Shown: positions 1 through 7,160 of the stretch, one piece after another
Layout: each line of letters starts with the position of its first letter
How positions within the stretch are numbered: the first letter of the stretch is position 1
DNA from: JBDHWI01 sp964590135
Lineage (GTDB): Bacteria > Chloroflexota > Anaerolineae > J036 > Brachytrichaceae
NCBI GenBank assembly: GCA_964590135.1
Contig: CAZPVX010000021.1
Span: 1 to 64,000, forward strand
Reading direction: 5' to 3'
DNA: 64,000 bases
Position numbers and translations under genes: made by a program
Notes under the pieces: generated by a model
Database searches by the model: none
The model's input: only the letters and a program-made list of their open reading frames with translations
Told to the model about the DNA's origin: nothing

Positions 1-1023
1 AGCGGCCACCTGCCTTATTACGCCGAGAGCATGTATCCGCCGATGGAGCTGGACGATGGCGTGAAGTACTACATGAAGCCGATGAACTGCCCGTTCCATC
101 ACAAGATCTACGCCGCCAAGCCGCGCAGCTATCGCGATCTGCCGCTGCGGCTGGCCGAATACGGCACGTGCTATCGCTTCGAGCAGAGCGGCGAGTTGTT
201 TGGCCTGATGCGCGTGCGCAGCATGCAGATGAACGACGCGCACATCTACTGCACGGAAGAGCAGTTCGAGAGCGAATTTCTGGATGTGGTGAAGCTTTAT
301 CTGCGCTACTTCCAGATCTTCGGCATCGAGCGTTACATCATGCGCCTGAGCCTGCACGCCGAAGAGGGGCTGGGCAAGAAGTATGTGGACAACAAGCCGA
401 TGTGGGAGAAGACGGAAGAGATGGTGCGCAGCGCGATGCGCAATGGCAACGTGCCGTTCTACGAGGCTGCGAATGAAGCTGCGTTCTACGGCCCGAAGAT
501 CGACGTGCAAATCTTCAGCGCGATTGGCCGCGAGTTCTCGCTGGCGACGAATCAGGTCGACTTCGCCGTGCCGCCGCGCTTCAACCTGACGTATGTCGAT
601 CGTGATGGGCATGAGAAGACGCCGTTGTGCCTGCACCGCGCGCCGCTCGGCACGCATGAGCGCTTCATCGGCTTCCTGATCGAGCATTTCGCCGGCGCCT
701 TCCCGCTGGGGCTCGGGCCGGTGCAGGCTATGATCGTGCCGATCGCCGATCGCCATGTCGAGTATGCAAATCAACTGAAGCGCCGGCTGGCCGGCGAGGG
801 GTTGCGCGTGAAGGTCGATGACGGCCCCGACCGCATGCAGAACAAGATTCGCAAGGCGCAGATGATGAAGATTCCCTACATGCTCGTGGTTGGCGACAAA
901 GAGCAGGAAGGCGATGCGGTGTCGGTGCGGCTGCGCACGGGTGAAGACCTGAAGGCGATGCCGGCGGCGCAATTCATCGCCCGCGCAAAGGCGCTGATTG
1001 ATGCGTATGCGCTGACGTTGTAA
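1..1023 (+). CDS. thrS: Threonyl-tRNA synthetase, 3' part (5' end outside window)
   Basis: This enzyme charges tRNA-Thr with threonine in the cytoplasm. The frame is open from base 1, so the gene begins before the window; about 340 C-terminal residues are present. Visible are the class II motif MKPMNCPFHH, where Cys and His act as zinc ligands in this family, the motif-2 stretch around RSYRDLPLRLAEYGTCYRFE, and the motif-3 region LHRAPLGTHERFIGFLIEH. The C-terminal third is the anticodon-binding domain (from about VQAMIVPIADRH to the end). The editing and TGS domains would lie upstream. The stop is TAA at 1021-1023, followed by a perfect hairpin. The family assignment is secure. Confidence 0.96.
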   Translation, partial: SGHLPYYAESMYPPMELDDGVKYYMKPMNCPFHHKIYAAKPRSYRDLPLRLAEYGTCYRFEQSGELFGLMRVRSMQMNDAHIYCTEEQFESEFLDVVKLYLRYFQIFGIERYIMRLSLHAEEGLGKKYVDNKPMWEKTEEMVRSAMRNGNVPFYEAANEAAFYGPKIDVQIFSAIGREFSLATNQVDFAVPPRFNLTYVDRDGHEKTPLCLHRAPLGTHERFIGFLIEHFAGAFPLGLGPVQAMIVPIADRHVEYANQLKRRLAGEGLRVKVDDGPDRMQNKIRKAQMMKIPYMLVVGDKEQEGDAVSVRLRTGEDLKAMPAAQFIARAKALIDAYALTL

Positions 1024-1029
1024 ATTACA

Positions 1030-1057
1030 GCAGGGCAGGCAATCGCGCCTGCCCTGC
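1030..1057 (+). terminator. Perfect 11-bp hairpin just after thrS
   Basis: Arms 1030-1040 (GCAGGGCAGGC) and 1047-1057 pair perfectly across a 6-nt loop. It starts seven bases after the thrS stop and ends seven bases before the next ATG. No T-run follows, so it may be a factor-dependent terminator, an RNA-stabilising hairpin, or a translational block for the following gene. Confidence 0.5.
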
Positions 1058-1063
1058 AAAACG

Positions 1064-1549
1064 ATGACCCGCCGGCGCTCCCCTCTCCCCGGGCTGATCG
1101 CGCTGCTCATCATGTGCAGCCTGATCCTTGCGCTCGCGGTGTGGCTGTTCCTGCCGGATCTGATCAAGGGCATGACCAGCCGGCTCACACCGCCGCTCTA
1201 CCCGAACGCGCGGAAGGTCGAGCATGTCAACCACGAGGAGTTTGGCATCGCCGTTGAGGAGATCACCTATCAGGTCAAGGCGCACGTCTCATCGGTGCTG
1301 CCGTGGATGGAGCAACGCATGCCCGGCTTCACCACTTGCACGGCCTTCTCGCCCATCAACCCCGATTGCAACGCAAACATCGTCTGCGACACGAGCTTCA
1401 TCGGCAAGAGTCTGATCTGGCTGATGCTCGGCGACGCCGGCCGGCGCAGCGATGCCTGCGTGGCAGTGATGGTTTTGCCGCAGCCAGGCGATGATCGCTT
1501 TACGCTGATTCGCTACATCATGAGCTGGCCGGTGGGAAATTCGCCCTGA
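1064..1549 (+). CDS. Hypothetical single-span membrane protein
   Basis: This is a 161-residue protein I do not recognise. It has a basic start (MTRRR), one strong hydrophobic segment at about residues 11-33, and then a soluble domain of about 125 residues expected on the outside. The domain contains four cysteines in a CTAF...NPDCNANIVCD...DAC pattern, which could form two disulfides. It lies 40 bp downstream of thrS on the same strand and converges with the ABC permease gene that ends at 1589. No ribosome binding site is obvious. The frame has coding-like amino acid composition, but no function can be given. Confidence 0.6.
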   Translation: MTRRRSPLPGLIALLIMCSLILALAVWLFLPDLIKGMTSRLTPPLYPNARKVEHVNHEEFGIAVEEITYQVKAHVSSVLPWMEQRMPGFTTCTAFSPINPDCNANIVCDTSFIGKSLIWLMLGDAGRRSDACVAVMVLPQPGDDRFTLIRYIMSWPVGNSP

Positions 1550-1588
1550 AGCGACCGTGATGCGACCGCCGCTGCAGTCAGCGCGCCG

Positions 1589-2374
1589 CTACGACGATGC
1601 GCTGGTGTAGCTGCGCACGGTGTAGCGCCAGAACAGGCTGCCGGCGATGAAGAGCGCAACGCCCATCAGCAGCGCGCTGGCGATGGTGAGCCATTCCAAC
1701 TGCCCCAGCACCGCCTGCGCCGGCACAGTGGTTATAAACGCGATTGGCAGCACAAACGTGAAGAAGATGCGCATGACCCCGGTGAACGTGGTGATGGGGA
1801 AGCGTGCTGTGTCGAACAGCGTGTTGAAGAGCTCGGTCAGGTTGTCGATCTTCACAAACCAGAATGCTGTTGCACCCATCACCAGCCAGATGCTGTAGAC
1901 GATGAGGATGGCGATGGCGAGCATAAGCACGAAAGCCACGAGTGCCAGCGCATCTGGCGCATAGCCCATGCGCCCGAATGCGAGCACGATGATGGCGAAG
2001 CCGGCGACGATGTTTGCCATGCCGGAATATTTCACATACCGCAGCGTTGCCATGAACTGGCTGTTCACAGGCTTGGTCAGCACAAAATCCATCGTGCCGT
2101 CGCGCACCATCTCCACGATGCGCTTGATGTTTGGCTGCATGAAGACAGAGATAAAGCCGTTGATGATGGAGAACAGGCCGACGATGATCAGCGATTGCTC
2201 ATATGTCCAGCCGCCGAGATTGTCGGTGTGGGTAAAGAACAGCGCGACACTGATGTAGGTGACGCCGGTTTGGAACACGCCCATGATCGCCTGCACCACA
2301 AAGTTGGCGCGATATTCCAGATCGACCAGCAGGCTGCTGGTCATGAAGACGGCGAGCAACTTCAAGTATTTCAT
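1589..2374 (-). CDS. ABC-2 type exporter permease, second subunit (COG3694-like)
   Basis: A 261-residue integral membrane protein with about six hydrophobic segments. It resembles the ABC-2 family permeases (Pfam ABC2_membrane_4/DUF990 type) that pair with a second permease and an ATPase in uncharacterised exporters. Supporting stretches include the N-terminal MKYLKLLAVFMTSSLLVDLEYRAN, cut here into MKYLKLLAVFMTSS and LEYRANF, which is typical of the short cytoplasmic start of this family, and VEMVRDGTMDFVLTKPVN before the third span. It lies 78 bp downstream of the sister permease on the same strand. The matching ATPase is at 4535-5533, on the far side of an MFS gene. The substrate is unknown; related systems export drugs, lipids or glycans. 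Confidence 0.85.
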   Translation of the reverse strand: MKYLKLLAVFMTSSLLVDLEYRANFVVQAIMGVFQTGVTYISVALFFTHTDNLGGWTYEQSLIIVGLFSIINGFISVFMQPNIKRIVEMVRDGTMDFVLTKPVNSQFMATLRYVKYSGMANIVAGFAIIVLAFGRMGYAPDALALVAFVLMLAIAILIVYSIWLVMGATAFWFVKIDNLTELFNTLFDTARFPITTFTGVMRIFFTFVLPIAFITTVPAQAVLGQLEWLTIASALLMGVALFIAGSLFWRYTVRSYTSASS

Positions 2375-2394
2375 CTTGCTTTGTACTGGGTAGA

Positions 2395-2437
2395 GAGATG
2401 AGGAGATGGAGAGAGCTTCTCCTCGTCACCTCATCTC
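2395..2437. repeat. Imperfect inverted repeat between the two permease genes
   Basis: Arms GAGATGAGG (2395-2403) and CCTCATCTC (2429-2437) are perfectly complementary, with a smaller AGGAGA/TCTCCT pairing possible inside. It sits in the 78-bp gap between two co-oriented permease genes and could tune their relative expression. It has no T-run. Confidence 0.35.
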
Positions 2438-2452
2438 CCGATCTCCCCTTGC

Positions 2453-3250
2453 TTATGCGCCGACTGCGCTATATGAGCGGATTGCTAATTTCCACACCAG
2501 AATCACTGCGATGAACAGCACAATCACCCACGTGAATTGCACACCGAAGCTGAACAGCAGTTGTTCCGGCGTGTTTACGCGCCCAGTGAGAATTTCTGCT
2601 GGAAAGTTCACCATGTAGGGGAAGGGCAGCCACTTCAATACGTCTTGCACTGCCTGCGGAAACATTGCAATCGGCGCAATGATGCCCGATAGCACCAGCT
2701 TCATAGCATACAGCCCCTCGATGAATGCGGCGGTCTGTGTGGTCCAGAAGGCCAGCATGCCGACAAGATAATCGGCAAGGAAGGATAGCAGCCATGCGCC
2801 GGCCACCGCAAGCGCGAACGCCGCCAGCGCCGCCGGCGTCAGCACCACATTCGCCCCTGGCGTCAGAAACAGCACGATTGTGGCGATCGGCAGCACGATC
2901 GTAATGCGCAGTATTTTCTCCACCCAGTTGGCAGCGATCTCGTTGTGGATTGGATGAATGGGTTTGAGCAGTTTTGGCGAAAGCGTGCCTTGCCGGATGG
3001 AGTAGTCGAGCTCCCACGACGTCCATACCGCAGTCAAGTTGCGCACCACCCAGCCGATCATGAAATATGCCACAAAGTCCGCTGATGAGTAGCCATTTAC
3101 CGTGCCATTGCGACTGATACTGAGCCACACTAGCAGCATCACGACCATCAGGAAACTGCTCATCATCCAGATCACGATCTGGGCGCGGTATTCAAATGTG
3201 ATGGCTGACGCCGCGCGCCCCATCGCCGCATATTTCTTCAACATTGCCAT
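2453..3250 (-). CDS. ABC-2 type exporter permease, first subunit (COG4587-like)
   Basis: A 265-residue membrane protein with about six predicted spans, resembling the COG4587 half of the COG4586/4587/3694 exporters. The stretch WELDYSIRQGTLSPKLLKPI is the cytoplasmic coupling region typical of this family and is mirrored by VRDGTMDFVLTKPVN in the sister subunit. The ATG at 3250 is preceded on the minus strand by AGGAG (complement of 3260-3264) with 9-nt spacing; a second ATG at 3244 is possible. This subunit should form a heterodimer with the 1589-2374 product and be driven by the 4535-5533 ATPase. Confidence 0.85.
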   Translation of the reverse strand: MAMLKKYAAMGRAASAITFEYRAQIVIWMMSSFLMVVMLLVWLSISRNGTVNGYSSADFVAYFMIGWVVRNLTAVWTSWELDYSIRQGTLSPKLLKPIHPIHNEIAANWVEKILRITIVLPIATIVLFLTPGANVVLTPAALAAFALAVAGAWLLSFLADYLVGMLAFWTTQTAAFIEGLYAMKLVLSGIIAPIAMFPQAVQDVLKWLPFPYMVNFPAEILTGRVNTPEQLLFSFGVQFTWVIVLFIAVILVWKLAIRSYSAVGA

Positions 3251-4587
3251 GCATGCATTCTCCTATGCAAAACCCATCCGATTGGATTGCACCCACTATA
3301 CTCGCCGGCGTGTTTCGCCATGCCCGCCTGAGTCGCATCGCGCGCCTGTATCTGGTCTGGGTCGCGCTGTATTTTTTCAGTCTTGCCGTCTCTGGCACGC
3401 TGATGAATTTTTACCTCGACAGCATCGGCATGACGCGCGGACAGATGGGCATTTTCCATGCGGCCAGCCAGCTGGGCGGCGTCATCGTTGCGCTGCCGGC
3501 AATCTTTTTGTTTGAAAAGATGGGCCGGCGCAGCGCGCTGGTCGCCGGCGCCATGCTCTCCACCCTGCCGCGTTTCCTCACCGTGTTGTCGGCCACGCCG
3601 CAGGTCATCATCGCCGCCGAAGCTGCCAGCGGCTTCGGCTCCATCATATTCGGTCTGGCAAGCGTGTCGCTTCTGGCAGATGCCAGCGACCACGACAATC
3701 GCGCCTCCGTGTATGCAACTGCCGACTTCGCGCGCACTTCGGCATTTCTGATCGGCAGCGTGCTGGCCGGCATCATGCCGGCGCTGATCGCGCCGGTGCT
3801 GGCTGTGCCGGCGCAAAGCGCTGCATCCTATCGCTGGACGCTGTTTGCGGCATTTGTGGTGCGGCTGGCCGGCGCGTTGCCGCTGCTGTTGATTGCGCTT
3901 CAGCCAGCGAGCGATGATGCGCGCGCAGCATTGCCCGGCGTGAAGGCATTGCGCTACCTGAATCCTAAAATCTTGCTCGCGGTGCCTTTCCGCGTATACG
4001 CCTTCGCTGTGCCCTTTGCGCTCACCATCCTTGCCGATGCATTCGTGTTCACCTTCATCAATCTTATCTTGCGCGAGCAATTTGGCGCGAGCGATGCGAC
4101 GATCGGTCTGGTGCTGGGCGTCAACCTGCTGATCGGCAGTCTGGCGGTGCTGGCCGCGCCGGCGCTTTCCACGCGCATCAGCGACCGCGCCATCATCATC
4201 GCCGGCACGCTGTTCGTTGCGCTGTGCTACGCGCTGCTGGGCATGAGCGCCGGCCTGCTGATGGGCATGGCGGCGATCTTCGCCATGACGATTGCCACGC
4301 AGGTGTCGCGCGTGCTGTATCGCGCTTTCACCATCAACGCGATGCGGCGCGAGGATTACTTCATCAGCAGCACCATGCTGGCGCTGGCAGCAAACGTGGG
4401 GCCGGCGATTGCGCCGCCGGCCAGCGGTTTTTTGCAGGAGCGGTGGGGTGATGCGCCAGTCTACGTCATTGCGGTGGCATTGACGGTCGCGGCGGCCATC
4501 TTGTTTGCTCTCATCGCGCGCAGCGTGACGCCGGTCACGCCTCTGCCTGCAACTCATGCACCCGTCCCGCAAAGACATCCCGAATGA
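3244..4587 (+). CDS. MFS transporter
   Basis: A 447-residue polytopic protein with about 12 hydrophobic segments, consistent with the major facilitator superfamily. The first span (RLYLVWVALYFFSLAVSG) is followed by MTRGQMG and then FEKMGRRSALVAG, which fits the loop 2-3 signature region of MFS carriers. The start is uncertain: ATGs at 3244, 3253 and 3265 are in frame, and the first overlaps the divergent permease start. Its 3' end overlaps the oppositely oriented ATPase gene by about 50 bp. The gene is therefore wedged between the ATPase and permease genes of one ABC exporter. The substrate is not predictable. Confidence 0.85.
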   Translation: MPCMHSPMQNPSDWIAPTILAGVFRHARLSRIARLYLVWVALYFFSLAVSGTLMNFYLDSIGMTRGQMGIFHAASQLGGVIVALPAIFLFEKMGRRSALVAGAMLSTLPRFLTVLSATPQVIIAAEAASGFGSIIFGLASVSLLADASDHDNRASVYATADFARTSAFLIGSVLAGIMPALIAPVLAVPAQSAASYRWTLFAAFVVRLAGALPLLLIALQPASDDARAALPGVKALRYLNPKILLAVPFRVYAFAVPFALTILADAFVFTFINLILREQFGASDATIGLVLGVNLLIGSLAVLAAPALSTRISDRAIIIAGTLFVALCYALLGMSAGLLMGMAAIFAMTIATQVSRVLYRAFTINAMRREDYFISSTMLALAANVGPAIAPPASGFLQERWGDAPVYVIAVALTVAAAILFALIARSVTPVTPLPATHAPVPQRHPE

Positions 4588-5533
4588 TGTCTTCGACCGG
4601 CGGATCCTCGAAGTTCATGTCGTCGATTTGCATCTCGTTCAGCATGAGCGAGGCTGTTTCGGTCGCCTCCTCGCGCGGCACGTGCAGCACGGCAGTCAGA
4701 CCATCGCAGTCTTCCACGTTGCCGAAGCGCGCCAGTTGCGCCTTGCCCACCGGCTGTTCGAATTGCAGTCTGAGGATTTTGTAGGGCGCGACCTTCTCGA
4801 TCAGCGCGCGGAAGTTGCCGTCGTATAGCACTTTGCCCTTGTCGATGACGATGATGCGGTCGCACAGCGCAGTGACGTCGGCCATGTAGTGGCTGGTCAA
4901 AATGATGGTCGCGCCATGCCGGCGGTTGTATTCGCCGATGAAATCACGGATGCGCACCTGCATCGTCACGTCGAGGCCGATGGTTGGCTCGTCGAGGAAC
5001 AGCACCTTTGGGCGATGCAGCAGCGCCGCCGCCAATTCACATTTCATGCGCTCGCCGAGCGACAGCTTGCGCACTTGCTTCTTCAGCAGCGGGCCGAGGT
5101 CGAGCAGGTCGTCGAGTTCCTTCACCGTTGCGTTGTATTGATCCTTGGGGATTTCGTAGATGGCTTGGTTGACGAGGAAGGTCTCGATGGCCGGCAGATC
5201 CCACAGCAATTGCTGCTTCTGCCCCATCACCAGCGTGAACTGCTTGAGGTAGGCGGCCTCGCGCTTGTGCGGGGTGAAGCCTATGACAGTAGCAACGCCG
5301 GCGGTGGGGTAGAGCAGGCCGCTCAGCACCTTGAGCGTGGTGGTCTTGCCGGCGCCGTTTGGCCCCAGAAAGCCAACCATCTCACCCTCGGTGATGTCGA
5401 AGCTCACCTCATCCACCGCTTTCACCGTGCGGTATTTGCGGTTGACGAAGGCGCGCAGGCTGCCGGCCAGTCCGGGTTCCTTCTCATGCACTTGATAGTG
5501 TTTGGCGAGGTGATCAACGTGGATTTGTGGCAT
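4535..5533 (-). CDS. ABC-2 exporter ATP-binding protein (COG4586-like)
   Basis: A 332-residue ATPase. Walker A (GPNGAGKTT) is at about residues 57-65, the signature is the variant LSLGERMK, and Walker B is VLFLDEPTIGLD, with an H-loop in ILTSHYM. The long N-terminal region before Walker A (HEKEPGLAGSLRAFVNRKYR) and the C-terminal extension after the H-loop match the COG4586 group that works with COG4587 and COG3694 permeases. Those partners are at 2453-3250 and 1589-2374 on the same strand, beyond the opposite-strand MFS gene. No Shine-Dalgarno is visible before the ATG at 5533. The product is expected on the cytoplasmic face of the membrane. Confidence 0.92.
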   Translation of the reverse strand: MPQIHVDHLAKHYQVHEKEPGLAGSLRAFVNRKYRTVKAVDEVSFDITEGEMVGFLGPNGAGKTTTLKVLSGLLYPTAGVATVIGFTPHKREAAYLKQFTLVMGQKQQLLWDLPAIETFLVNQAIYEIPKDQYNATVKELDDLLDLGPLLKKQVRKLSLGERMKCELAAALLHRPKVLFLDEPTIGLDVTMQVRIRDFIGEYNRRHGATIILTSHYMADVTALCDRIIVIDKGKVLYDGNFRALIEKVAPYKILRLQFEQPVGKAQLARFGNVEDCDGLTAVLHVPREEATETASLMLNEMQIDDMNFEDPPVEDIIRDVFAGRVHELQAEA

Positions 5534-5565
5534 TGTGAAATCTAAGCGCAGAGCGGCTCATCGGA

Positions 5566-5598
5566 CAAAAAATGCTGAGCGCGATGCAGCACTCAGCA
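5566..5598 (-). terminator. Intrinsic terminator downstream of tRNA-Arg
   Basis: On the minus strand a 7-bp stem (complement of 5592-5598 with 5573-5579, TGCTGAG arms, 12-nt loop) is followed directly by a run of six T (complement of 5567-5572). It is placed to end the tRNA-Arg transcript before the ABC ATPase gene. Confidence 0.65.
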
Positions 5599-5627
5599 CT
5601 TCGGATCCAGAACGTCAGGAAGTGTCC

Positions 5628-5637
5628 NNNNNNNNNN
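5628..5637. other. Assembly gap (10 N)
   Basis: Ten N bases of probably arbitrary length. The gap removes the last bases of the tRNA-Arg gene. Confidence 0.99.
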
Positions 5638-5707
5638 CCAAGAGAGATTCGAACTCCCGGCCTTTTGCTCCGCAAGCAAACGCTCTATCCAGCTGAGCTA
5701 TTGGGAC
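5638..5707 (-). tRNA. tRNA-Arg (anticodon GCG), 3' end lost in gap
   Basis: Read on the minus strand, the sequence folds as a cloverleaf: acceptor GTCCCAA, D-stem GCTC/GAGC, anticodon stem TTTGC/GCAAA enclosing the loop TTGCGGA, five-base variable loop, T-stem GGGAG/CTCTC with TTCGAAT loop, and the start of the 3' acceptor strand (TTGG) before the N gap. The anticodon at positions 34-36 is GCG, reading CGC and CGU. A20 in the D-loop and C35 are arginine identity elements. G37 after G36 suits TrmD methylation. Bacteria more often use an ACG (inosine) tRNA for these codons. Confidence 0.93.
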
Positions 5708-5884
5708 TCAGGTCTCACATTGTAGCAGATTCTCTTGGGAAAACTGCCGCAGATTCAGCTTCAAAAGCGAGGTGTTTCTGCGCCTCACATCAGGACGGCT
5801 GCGCAAGTCCCTCGGCAGCATCTGATCTGCGCGACGATAAAAGAAAAGTAAAGAAGGGACCCTTGCGCATCCCTCATTCGGCTG

Positions 5885-5890
5885 TACATT
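5885..5890 (+). promoter_or_regulatory. Candidate -10 element for a leaderless transcript
   Basis: TACATT ends 8 nt before the ATG at 5899. TTGCGC at 5863-5868 with a 16-bp spacer is a possible -35. No Shine-Dalgarno is present, so transcription would start at or next to the ATG. Confidence 0.35.
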
Positions 5891-5898
5891 GTTCGCCA

Positions 5899-7155
5899 AT
5901 GAGCAATATGCTGCAGCAAGAGCAGTCATTCGATGAACGCATCGAGTTGCAGGTGCAATTGCGCGAGCTGCTGCCGCGACTGCATGAATTCGACTACGTC
6001 GAACGCCACCCTCTCACGATTCGCCTGATTGCGTCGCTGCCGGCGTCAAATGAAGCCATTAGCCCTCGTGTTCGTGATGTCCTCATCGAAACCATTCAGC
6101 AATTAAAGCCAGCAGACAACGTCGAGCGGCAGGCTGCACAATGGCGGCAATACACCATTCTTCAGGACCGCTATATCTTGCGAAGATCGTTGCGCGATAT
6201 CGAAGACGACCTGGCTGTGGGAGAGCGGCAAATGCGCCGCGAACATCAGCAGGCTATCGCATCCCTGGCTGCATTGCTCACCCCCCTTTTGAAGCAAGGA
6301 AAGGCGCAGCCAGATGCCAACGCAAGCAAGGCAACCGCTTTGGCCGATGCTGTGCAGCGGCTGTCGCCTTTGCCGCGCGTATTCGGTGTGAATCAGTTGC
6401 TTAACGATATTGCCTGGGCTGTTGATCATGCGCTTCTCAAGATTCCACATGCTGCCCGCCCGCAGTTGGAGATCTCAGTTGTTCCACCTGATCTTTCGAC
6501 CTATACTGATCGCGGCATCCTGCACCAGTTGTTGCTCAAGTTAACCCAACTTGTTATCTATTCGTGGGACGAGCCAGAGGAGCCGGGTGTATTGCGGCTT
6601 GCTGGAATGCCTTGTGTTGAACGCACGCCGGCCAAGGTGAATGTGGAGCTTTCTGCGCCCGGCCATTTATCCCTGCCGGATGATGACGACACCATGCGCT
6701 TGTGCATGTTGCTCGCCGGCCTGCTTCATTCTTCACTGCACATCAGCAGGGCTGAAGACCGGCTTGCCATCGCATTGCAGATTCCGGCAGGTGAGCGGCT
6801 GCACAAGGTGCTGATCATCGACGATGAACTGCCGGCGGTGGAATTGTTTCAAGGCTACTTGATCGGCCTGCAATACGAGACCTTTGTTGAGGTCAGGCCA
6901 GAACGGGCGCTGGACCGCGCACGGTTGATCGCGCCTGATGTGATTGTGTTGGACGTGATGATGCCGGGCATGGATGGGTGGGAGTTGCTGCAGCGCCTGC
7001 GTCACACGCCGGCGTTGGCCGATGTGCCCATCATTGCGTGCTCAGTCATTGACGATGCTGAGTTGGCTGCTGCACTGGGTGCATCCAAATTTCTTCGTAA
7101 GCCCGTGCTGCGCTCGCATTTGATTGAATCGTTAAAGCAAGTGTTGGCAGCGTGA
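5899..7155 (+). CDS. Response-regulator protein with degenerate kinase-like middle region
   Basis: A 418-residue cytoplasmic protein. The receiver domain is at residues 303-416, with acidic pair D308/D309, phosphorylation site D352 in LDVMMPGMDG, S382 as the switch residue and K401 in LRKPV. The first 135 residues are helical and contain a region (about 85-135) that could be a winged-helix or dimerisation segment. Residues about 160-290 have the spacing of a GHKL ATPase fold but lack clear N and G boxes, so this is an inferred, inactive remnant at best. There is no recognisable output domain. The gene converges with the hybrid kinase at 7161-9392, five bases apart, and is its likely partner. 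Start ATG 5899 is chosen; 5908 is an alternative. Confidence 0.8.
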   Translation: MSNMLQQEQSFDERIELQVQLRELLPRLHEFDYVERHPLTIRLIASLPASNEAISPRVRDVLIETIQQLKPADNVERQAAQWRQYTILQDRYILRRSLRDIEDDLAVGERQMRREHQQAIASLAALLTPLLKQGKAQPDANASKATALADAVQRLSPLPRVFGVNQLLNDIAWAVDHALLKIPHAARPQLEISVVPPDLSTYTDRGILHQLLLKLTQLVIYSWDEPEEPGVLRLAGMPCVERTPAKVNVELSAPGHLSLPDDDDTMRLCMLLAGLLHSSLHISRAEDRLAIALQIPAGERLHKVLIIDDELPAVELFQGYLIGLQYETFVEVRPERALDRARLIAPDVIVLDVMMPGMDGWELLQRLRHTPALADVPIIACSVIDDAELAAALGASKFLRKPVLRSHLIESLKQVLAA

Positions 7156-7160
7156 TTGAG

